NCBI GenBank assembly: GCA_949516455.1
Contig: CATILC010000059.1
Coordinates: 1-5,505, forward strand
Source: Flavobacteriia bacterium
GTDB lineage: Bacteria > Bacteroidota > Bacteroidia > Flavobacteriales > Schleiferiaceae
Direction of reading: 5' to 3'
Length of the DNA stretch: 5,505 nucleotides
In this document: positions 1 to 4,684 of the stretch, in pieces
Layout: every line of letters starts with the position of its first letter
Position numbering within the stretch: position 1 is the first letter of the stretch
Position numbers and translations under genes: made by a program
Notes under the pieces: model-generated
What the model saw: the letters and a program-made list of their open reading frames with translations, nothing else
What the model was told of the DNA's origin: nothing
The model's database searches: none

Positions 1-761
1 ATGATGCTGCTGAACCCGATCACGCTTCCAATATTGAAAATATTCGAGCCGAGAACATTCCCCAAGGCCATATCCCGCTGACCCCGCAGCGCCGAGATCA
101 AACTGGCGGATAATTCAGGTAGACTGGTACCAATGGAAACCACTGTGAGCGAAATGATGCGCTCAGAAACCCCCCAATTGGTCGCCAATTCCACACTGCC
201 ACGAACCAAAAATTCCGCTCCATACTTCAGTCCAACAATGCCGATCAGGATCTGCAACACCCACCAGACCAGAGAACGCGTGCCCGATCGCTCCGCCCTC
301 TCCTGAGACAGACGCTCCCGTACAGTGGAATAATAGAGCAGACCGAGATAACAAAAAAGCAGAGAGGTTAGGATCACTCCATCCATCAGGGAAGTGCGTC
401 CATCTTGCAAGAGCCCGTAATAAACGAGGGTAAGAAGCAAAAGTGCCGAGATGTCCCGATAGAAATGCTTGGGATTGACCTTGATCCTGAAGAACATGGC
501 GGTCAGCCCAAGGATCAGCCCGATATTGCTCAGGTTGGATCCGACCACATTGCCTACAGCTAGATCTGCATGCTCGTTGAGGGCGGCGTCCAGACTCACC
601 ACCAGTTCGGGTGCAGAAGTACTGAAGCTCACAATGGTCAGACCCACGATGATGGGCGGTATGCTCAGGTCAAGAGCGATCGACGAGGCGCCCCGGACCA
701 GGGCTTCACCGCCTACGAACAAGAGGGTCAATCCGACGAGGATGTAAAAAGTGTTCTCCAC
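1..761 (-). CDS. CaCA-family sodium/calcium exchanger (YrbG-like), 3' end cut by window edge
   Basis: This is an inner-membrane cation antiporter expected to exchange Ca2+ for Na+ or H+. I translated 253 codons; the C-terminus lies off the left edge. Family members are usually a little over 300 residues, so roughly the last fifth is missing. Both inverted alpha repeats are visible. Alpha-1 is at about residues 40-85, with FSTSAPEL at 46-53 (Glu52) and GSNLSN at 74-79. Alpha-2 is at about 205-246, with GTSLPEL at 211-217 (Glu216) and GSNIFN at 238-243. The two glutamates match the ion-binding Glu pair of the family. Hydrophobic segments and a charged loop near residues 155-170 fit the usual two-half topology. 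The start is a GTG at 759-761, because an in-frame stop lies five codons upstream and no ATG intervenes. It follows the Tat gene by 4 nt, so it is probably translationally coupled. Alpha-1 has Ser47 where Gly is usual. The true substrate cannot be told from sequence. Confidence 0.9.
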   Translation of the reverse strand, partial: MENTFYILVGLTLLFVGGEALVRGASSIALDLSIPPIIVGLTIVSFSTSAPELVVSLDAALNEHADLAVGNVVGSNLSNIGLILGLTAMFFRIKVNPKHFYRDISALLLLTLVYYGLLQDGRTSLMDGVILTSLLFCYLGLLYYSTVRERLSQERAERSGTRSLVWWVLQILIGIVGLKYGAEFLVRGSVELATNWGVSERIISLTVVSIGTSLPELSASLISALRGQRDMALGNVLGSNIFNIGSVIGFSSI

Positions 762-765
762 GCCT

Positions 766-1056
766 TCAGGAATTCATTGTCCTCTTGACCGCACCTTCCG
801 CCTGCTCCATGACCTTTCGGGCTTCGTTCAATTCTTCTCTTGCCTGCTCCAGTTTTTCGTCCTCAACAGGAACCGAATCCCTGATCTCTCTTTTCACCTG
901 TTCGGTTGCATGGCGCACTTCCCTAATGCCTTTGCCAAAGGAGCGGGCCATATCAGGAATATTCTTCGAACCAAAAAAGAGCAAGATGACCAACAAGACA
1001 AAGAACAACTCTCCTCCCCCTATGGACATGGCCAATATGGACCCTGCTGCACTCAT
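766..1056 (-). CDS. tatA: Twin-arginine translocase subunit, TatA/TatE family
   Basis: This encodes a small inner-membrane protein of the Tat system, which exports folded proteins carrying a twin-arginine signal; TatA-type subunits oligomerise to form the transport pathway with TatC. The predicted product is 96 residues. It has a short N-terminus with IGGGE at 12-16, one membrane segment at about 17-28, the hinge motif FGSKNIPDMARSFGKG at 28-43 and an amphipathic helix. A charged, probably coiled-coil tail rich in Glu, Arg and Lys spans about 50-92. The ATG at 1056 was chosen because it overlaps the folD stop as ATGA and gives a normal length; the same frame stays open further upstream but only as a shadow of folD. 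A second ATG at 1029 (residue 10) is also possible. The Glu at the head of the membrane segment is TatB-like, so TatA versus TatB is not certain. No tatC is in the window. Confidence 0.88.
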   Translation of the reverse strand: MSAAGSILAMSIGGGELFFVLLVILLFFGSKNIPDMARSFGKGIREVRHATEQVKREIRDSVPVEDEKLEQAREELNEARKVMEQAEGAVKRTMNS

Positions 1057-1934
1057 TTCTCCTGATGCCGGTAATATGCCTGCAAAGTATTCTGCAAAAG
1101 AGCTGTTCGGGTCATTGGACCGACGCCACCGGGAACCGGAGTGATGTAACTGCACTTCTGGGCCACGGCTTCAAAGTCGACATCGCCGACCAAACGAAAA
1201 CCGCTCTTTCGCGCGGGATCTTCGATCCTGGAGATGCCCACATCGATCACCACCGCACCTTCTTTGACCATTTCCTCCCCGACGAAGCATGGACGCCCCA
1301 GAGCGGCGATCAGAATATCGGCCTGCGCACAAATGCCCTTTAAGTCTTTTGTGCGGCTGTGGGTCTGAACGACCGTGCAATTGCCTGGCTGCGCATTCTT
1401 TCCCATGAGCAAAGCCATGGGCATGCCAACGATGGAACTCCGCCCGATGACCACACAGAGTTTTCCTTCCGTATCTATCTGATGACGCTTCAACAATTCC
1501 ACGATGCCGGCAGGAGTGGCCGGAACGAATCCCTGGAGCCCCAAGGCCATTTTCCCCACGTTCTCCGGATGGAAGCCATCGACATCCTTGTCTGCACGGA
1601 TCGCTTCTAAGATGCGCTGATCGTTCATGTGCGAGGGCAAGGGCAACTGAACGATAAAACCGTCCACTTGAGGATCTCCATTGAGCCGCTCAACGGTGTC
1701 CATGAGTTCAGCCTCCGACACCTCTTCCGAGAAACGGAGTACTTCGGAGTCAAATCCGACCTCCGAACAGTCCTTTTCCTTGGCACCGACATAGGTCTGG
1801 CTCGGGCCGTCATTCCCCACCAGCACCGCCACCAATTTGGGTGGCCGCTGGCCATTGGAGATGATCTGAGCCACCTCCGCGCGTATTTCGTTCCTGATCG
1901 TACCCGCCAGGGCTTTTCCGTCGAGTAACTGCAT
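1053..1934 (-). CDS. folD: Bifunctional methylene-THF dehydrogenase / methenyl-THF cyclohydrolase
   Basis: This cytoplasmic one-carbon enzyme oxidises 5,10-methylene-THF to 5,10-methenyl-THF with NADP+ and hydrolyses that to 10-formyl-THF, reversibly. The 293-residue length is normal for the family. The N-terminal catalytic domain shows YVGAKEKDC at 48-56, with Tyr48 and the catalytic Lys52 of the YxxxK motif. It also shows VQLPLP at 95-100 and KDVDGFHPENVG at 116-127. The Rossmann domain has the nucleotide-binding GRSSIVGMP at 164-172, VIDVGI at 229-234 and the hallmark PGGVGPMT at 268-275. The start ATG overlaps the ffh stop by one base (TGATG) and has a good ribosome-binding site inside ffh. 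The 3' end overlaps the Tat gene by 4 nt. All motifs are intact, and the gene is expected to be active. Its products feed the ThyA/FolA pair encoded on the other side of the divergent region. Confidence 0.97.
   Translation of the reverse strand: MQLLDGKALAGTIRNEIRAEVAQIISNGQRPPKLVAVLVGNDGPSQTYVGAKEKDCSEVGFDSEVLRFSEEVSEAELMDTVERLNGDPQVDGFIVQLPLPSHMNDQRILEAIRADKDVDGFHPENVGKMALGLQGFVPATPAGIVELLKRHQIDTEGKLCVVIGRSSIVGMPMALLMGKNAQPGNCTVVQTHSRTKDLKGICAQADILIAALGRPCFVGEEMVKEGAVVIDVGISRIEDPARKSGFRLVGDVDFEAVAQKCSYITPVPGGVGPMTRTALLQNTLQAYYRHQEK
1059..1063 (-). promoter_or_regulatory. Possible ribosome-binding site for tatA, too close to its start
   Basis: The mRNA-sense sequence AGGAG lies inside the last codons of folD, but only 2 nt before the tatA ATG at 1056, which is shorter than the usual 5-9 nt spacing. 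It may be chance, as CAG GAG also encodes Gln-Glu near the FolD C-terminus. Translation of tatA may instead depend on ribosomes terminating at the overlapping ATGA. Confidence 0.25.
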
Positions 1935-3265
1935 CAGCGTCTCCTTCTCATCATTGCCTGTGCCATCCCTCGTCCGCCTCCAGACTGCATTGTTCGCATC
2001 ATCTTACTCATGTCCTGGAACTGCTTCAACAGGCGATTTACCTCTTCCACTTGTGTCCCCGATCCGATCGCAATGCGCTTCTTTCGGCTACCGCGGATCA
2101 GCGAAGGGTTCGAGCGTTCCTCGGGGGTCATGGATTGGATCATGGCCTCTACTCCTTTGAAGGCGTCGTCATCGATATCCACTCCCTTCAGCGCCTTACC
2201 CATTCCGGGGACCATGCCCAAAAGATCTTTTACGTTGCCCATCTTCTTGATCTGCTGAAGCTGCTGAAGAAAATCATCGAATCCAAATCGATTCTGAGCG
2301 ATCTTTTTCTGGACCTTCCGGGCCTGTTCTTCATCGAATTGCTCCTGCGCCTTTTCCACGAGCGACACCACATCGCCCATTCCCAGAATCCTGTCGGCCA
2401 TCCGGTCGGGGTGAAAGACGTCGAGTGCGTCGACCTTCTCGCCGGTACCGATGAACTTGATGGGTTTGTCCACAACAGAACGGATGGTCAATGCCGCTCC
2501 TCCCCGGGTATCGCCGTCCAACTTGGTCAGCACCACACCATCGTAATTCAGTACGTCGTGAAAGGCACGCGCAGTATTCACCGCATCCTGACCGGTCATT
2601 GAATCCACAACGAAGAGGGTTTCATTCGGCTGAATGGCCTTGTGGACCCTGCCGATCTCATCCATCATTTCCTGGTCTACCGCCAAGCGACCGGCCGTAT
2701 CGACAATGACATTGCTGAATCCTTGAGCGCGCGCGTGCTGTACGGCCTGTGAGGCAATGTCCACCGGATCGGGATTGCCCAGTTGACTGAAGACTTCAAC
2801 ACCCACCTGCTCACCAAGCACCTTGAGTTGATCGATGGCTGCAGGACGATACACATCGCAGGCCACGAGCAGCGGACGCTTCCCTTTCTTTCGCTTCAGA
2901 TAAGAGGCCAGTTTTCCGCTGAAGGTGGTCTTTCCCGAACCTTGAAGGCCAGCGATCAGGATGACATTGGGTTTGCCATCAAGACTGAGCTCCTCGGCAT
3001 TCCCGCCCATCAGTTCGGCCATCTCGTCGCGGGTGACCTTGACCATCACCTGCCCCGGCTTCAAACTGGTCAGCACCTCTTGTCCTATGGCCTTTTCCTT
3101 GACTCGTGCTACGAACTCTTTGGCCACCTTGTAACTGACATCGGCCTCCACCAATGCCCTGCGAACTTCTTTGAGCGATTCAGCGACGTTGATCTCTGTG
3201 ATCCGATCCCGCCCTTTGAGCGAATGGAATGCCTTTTCAAGCTTTTCACTAAGATTTTCGAACAT
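1934..3265 (-). CDS. ffh: Signal recognition particle protein Ffh (SRP54 GTPase)
   Basis: This is the protein subunit of the bacterial signal recognition particle. With the SRP RNA it binds hydrophobic signal sequences on nascent chains and, through GTP-dependent docking with FtsY, delivers ribosomes to the membrane. The product has 443 residues, normal for the family. The N domain covers about 1-90. The NG GTPase core shows G1 GLQGSGKTT at 106-114, DVYRPAAIDQL at 137-147, G3 DTAGR at 189-193, G4 TKLD at 247-250 and G5-region GTGE at 273-276. The methionine-rich M domain follows from about 300, with the RNA-binding SRKKRIAIGSGT at 393-404. The protein ends in MMRRRR after a Gly-rich stretch. 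The ATG at 3265 gives the standard MFENLSEKL start. It is the first gene of the leftward unit ffh-folD-tatA-exchanger. No SRP RNA gene was recognised in the window. Confidence 0.98.
   Translation of the reverse strand: MFENLSEKLEKAFHSLKGRDRITEINVAESLKEVRRALVEADVSYKVAKEFVARVKEKAIGQEVLTSLKPGQVMVKVTRDEMAELMGGNAEELSLDGKPNVILIAGLQGSGKTTFSGKLASYLKRKKGKRPLLVACDVYRPAAIDQLKVLGEQVGVEVFSQLGNPDPVDIASQAVQHARAQGFSNVIVDTAGRLAVDQEMMDEIGRVHKAIQPNETLFVVDSMTGQDAVNTARAFHDVLNYDGVVLTKLDGDTRGGAALTIRSVVDKPIKFIGTGEKVDALDVFHPDRMADRILGMGDVVSLVEKAQEQFDEEQARKVQKKIAQNRFGFDDFLQQLQQIKKMGNVKDLLGMVPGMGKALKGVDIDDDAFKGVEAMIQSMTPEERSNPSLIRGSRKKRIAIGSGTQVEEVNRLLKQFQDMSKMMRTMQSGGGRGMAQAMMRRRR
1941..1946 (-). promoter_or_regulatory. 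Ribosome-binding site of folD, inside the ffh C-terminal codons
   Basis: The mRNA-sense sequence AAGGAG sits 6 nt upstream of the folD ATG (1934), an ideal Shine-Dalgarno spacing. It is encoded within AGA AGG AGA CGC, the four arginine codons that end ffh. It supports the folD start chosen and indicates translational coupling at the TGATG junction. Many Bacteroidota make little use of Shine-Dalgarno pairing, so its presence says that initiation is possible here, not that it depends on this site. Confidence 0.6.
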
Positions 3266-3290
3266 TCTTTATCGGCTGAAATTGAACGAT

Positions 3291-3298
3291 CGAATTTA
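3291..3298 (-). promoter_or_regulatory. Candidate -7 element for the ffh unit
   Basis: The minus-strand sequence TAAATTCG differs by one base from the Bacteroidota -7 consensus TAnnTTTG. Transcription would begin roughly 5-8 bp downstream and leave a leader of about 20 nt before the ffh ATG at 3265, with an A-rich GATAAAGA directly before the start. I found no TTTG-type -33 element at the expected distance, so this is a weak call. Confidence 0.3.
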
Positions 3299-3380
3299 GT
3301 GCACCCCGCAATATGGAATGATGTGAATTATCCGTGCAAATCAGGCGGCGCAAAAAGCATGTATCATGCCTGAAGCGAGA

Positions 3381-3388
3381 TACATTTG
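3381..3388 (+). promoter_or_regulatory. Candidate -7 element for thyA-folA
   Basis: TACATTTG is a perfect match to the Bacteroidota -7 consensus TAnnTTTG. It ends only 5 bp before the thyA ATG at 3394, so transcription from it would start at or within a few bases of the start codon and give a leaderless or nearly leaderless mRNA. No TTG is present 17-23 bp upstream where a -33 element would be expected, which weakens the case. Confidence 0.35.
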
Positions 3389-3393
3389 ACTCC

Positions 3394-4188
3394 ATGCAGG
3401 CGTACCACAATCTATTGCAAAGGGTCCTCGACGAAGGCGTACTGAAGAGCGACCGAACGGGAACCGGCACGCGCTCCGTTTTTGGTCATCAGATGCGCTT
3501 TGACCTCAGTGAAGGCTTTCCTTTGGTCACAACCAAGAAACTGCACCTGAAATCCATCATTCATGAATTGTTGTGGTTTCTTAAAGGTTCGACCAACATT
3601 GCTTATTTGAAGGAAAATGGCGTGCGCATCTGGGACGAATGGGCGGACGAAAAGGGAGAGCTCGGACCCGTATATGGATACCAATGGCGAAGTTGGCCAA
3701 AGCCCGATGGAGGCCATGTGGACCAGATCGCTCAATTGATCGAGGGCTTAAAAAACAATCCGAATTCCCGCCGACACATCGTCAGCGCATGGAACGCAGG
3801 ACAGGTGGTAGATATGGCGCTTCCGCCCTGTCATCTGCTTTTTCAATTTTACGTGGCCAACAACCGATTGAGCTGCCAACTCTACCAAAGAAGCGCTGAT
3901 CTCTTCTTGGGCGTACCCTTCAATATCGCTTCCTATGCCTTACTGACCCATATGGTTGCACAGAGCTGTGGGCTGGAGGCCGGTGACTTCGTTCACACTT
4001 TTGGGGATGCACACATCTACACCAACCACATGGATCAGGTGGAACTGCAATTGAGCAGGGCACATCGGCCGCTGCCCTCACTGGAGCTGGATCCCACTGT
4101 TGAGGATCTATTCGAGTTCACCTACGAACACATTCGGATCGTTGGCTACGATCCGCACCCATCGATCAAGGCAGAAGTAGCCGTATGA
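3394..4188 (+). CDS. thyA: Thymidylate synthase (folate-dependent, ThyA type)
   Basis: This cytoplasmic enzyme methylates dUMP to dTMP using 5,10-methylene-THF as both carbon donor and reductant, and releases dihydrofolate. The product has 264 residues, the same length as the E. coli enzyme as I recall it, with residues at matching positions. They are Arg21 in DRTGTGT (20-26), Glu58, Trp80 in IWDEWADE (79-86), the nucleophile Cys146 in PPCH (144-147), QLYQRSADLFLG (162-173), Asn177 in PFNIASYALL (175-184), and His207 and Tyr209 in HIYTNHMDQ. The frame is open up to an ATG at 3334, but that would add a 20-residue basic extension not found in the family and would read through the promoter candidate; the ATG at 3394 gives the conserved MQAYHNLLQRVLDEG beginning. 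No Shine-Dalgarno sequence precedes it. It overlaps folA by 4 nt (ATGA), so the two are co-translated. Confidence 0.97.
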   Translation: MQAYHNLLQRVLDEGVLKSDRTGTGTRSVFGHQMRFDLSEGFPLVTTKKLHLKSIIHELLWFLKGSTNIAYLKENGVRIWDEWADEKGELGPVYGYQWRSWPKPDGGHVDQIAQLIEGLKNNPNSRRHIVSAWNAGQVVDMALPPCHLLFQFYVANNRLSCQLYQRSADLFLGVPFNIASYALLTHMVAQSCGLEAGDFVHTFGDAHIYTNHMDQVELQLSRAHRPLPSLELDPTVEDLFEFTYEHIRIVGYDPHPSIKAEVAV

Positions 4189-4673
4189 AGGAGATCGTAC
4201 TCGTGGCCGCTCTTTCTGAGAATCAGGCCATCGGAAAAGACAATCAACTCTTGTGGCATCTTCCCGAAGACCTGAAGAGATTTCGCGCGATGACCCTGGG
4301 ACACACGGTCATCATGGGGAGAAAGACCTTCGACTCCATAGGCAGACCCCTTCCCAAAAGAAAGAATGTGGTGCTTACCCGCAATGAAAATTGGTCGCAT
4401 CCGAATGTTGCCGTGTACAATGATCTGAAGAAGGCCATAGCTGAGTGTGCGGAAGAAACCTTGATGATCCTGGGTGGAGCAGAGATCTATGCGCAGAGCA
4501 TGCCACTGGCCGATCGGCTTGAACTCACCCATGTTCACAGCCATTTCCAAGGAGATGCCTTTTTCCCTTCTATCGACGAGGATATTTGGAAAGCAGATCG
4601 CGGAGAAAAAAAGACCGATGCAGCATCAGGGATCAGCTACACCTTTACACGATGGCTCAGGAAACAGCCTTGA
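4185..4673 (+). CDS. folA: Dihydrofolate reductase
   Basis: This enzyme reduces dihydrofolate to THF with NADPH, restoring the folate that ThyA oxidises; it is the target of trimethoprim-type antifolates. The product has 162 residues, normal for chromosomal FolA. Seen in order are AIGKDNQLLW at 15-24, LPEDLKRFR at 26-34 with Asp29 as the catalytic acid (Asp27 in E. coli), VIMGRKTFDSIGRPLP at 42-57, the nucleotide-binding ILGGAEIY at 95-102 and LTHV at 114-117, followed by GDAFFP at 123-128. The start overlaps the thyA stop as ATGA, which fixes it and couples the two genes. No Shine-Dalgarno sequence is seen. The stop codon lies 17 bp inside the convergent clpX gene. Nothing suggests a transferred resistance-type dfr gene: base composition and context match the neighbours. 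Confidence 0.97.
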   Translation: MKEIVLVAALSENQAIGKDNQLLWHLPEDLKRFRAMTLGHTVIMGRKTFDSIGRPLPKRKNVVLTRNENWSHPNVAVYNDLKKAIAECAEETLMILGGAEIYAQSMPLADRLELTHVHSHFQGDAFFPSIDEDIWKADRGEKKTDAASGISYTFTRWLRKQP

Positions 4674-4684
4674 GTTTGCTCAGG
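4656..4684. terminator. Possible hairpin at the overlapping folA/clpX ends
   Basis: CTCAGG (4656-4661), CCTTGAG (4668-4674) and a second CTCAGG (4679-4684) lie in a row. The middle element can pair with either flanking copy, leaving one bulged T, to give two alternative 6-bp stems with loops of 6 nt and 4 nt. These spans contain both stop codons. No run of T follows on either strand, so this is not a typical intrinsic terminator; it may be chance. Confidence 0.2.

Larger units (their letters stand above)
3266..3393. promoter_or_regulatory. Divergent promoter region between ffh and thyA
   Basis: This 128-bp non-coding stretch is the only real intergenic gap in the window and must hold the control signals of both the leftward ffh unit and the rightward thyA-folA pair. 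It is more A+T-rich than the flanking genes over much of its length. It contains a perfect 5-bp inverted repeat with a 3-bp spacer, GCATG TAT CATGC, at 3357-3369, just upstream of the thyA -7 candidate; this could be an operator but is short enough to be chance. I recognised no small RNA, riboswitch or terminator in it. Confidence 0.7.

Noticed and set aside
785..1144. Plus-strand open frame of 119 codons
   Set aside because: Antisense shadow of tatA and the folD end; the Ser/Thr-rich composition is the mirror of Glu/Lys/Arg codons.
1057..1155. 33-residue upstream extension of the Tat protein
   Set aside because: It is a frame-shifted reading of the folD 3' end; a Tat subunit begins just before its membrane helix, and the ATG at 1056 matches the overlap pattern of the operon.
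2051..3373. Two long open frames on the plus strand (2051-2602 and 2783-3373)
   Set aside because: Both lie antisense to the intact, conserved ffh gene, show no recognisable domain and look like codon-bias shadows.
3334..3393. 20-residue N-terminal extension of ThyA from an ATG at 3334
   Set aside because: The 3394 ATG gives the exact family length and N-terminus, and the extension is basic, unlike the family, and covers the promoter candidate.
3266..3393. SRP RNA or another small RNA gene next to ffh
   Set aside because: No GGAA-tetraloop helix 8 pattern or stable long hairpin was visible, and the region is only 128 bp and needed for two promoters.
3412..3735. Minus-strand open frame of 107 codons
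   Set aside because: Antisense to the conserved thyA 5' half, with no domain features.
4185..4673. Mobile trimethoprim-resistance dfr gene
   Set aside because: The gene is coupled to thyA by overlap, has normal FolA motifs and length, and no integron, attC or IS sequence is nearby.
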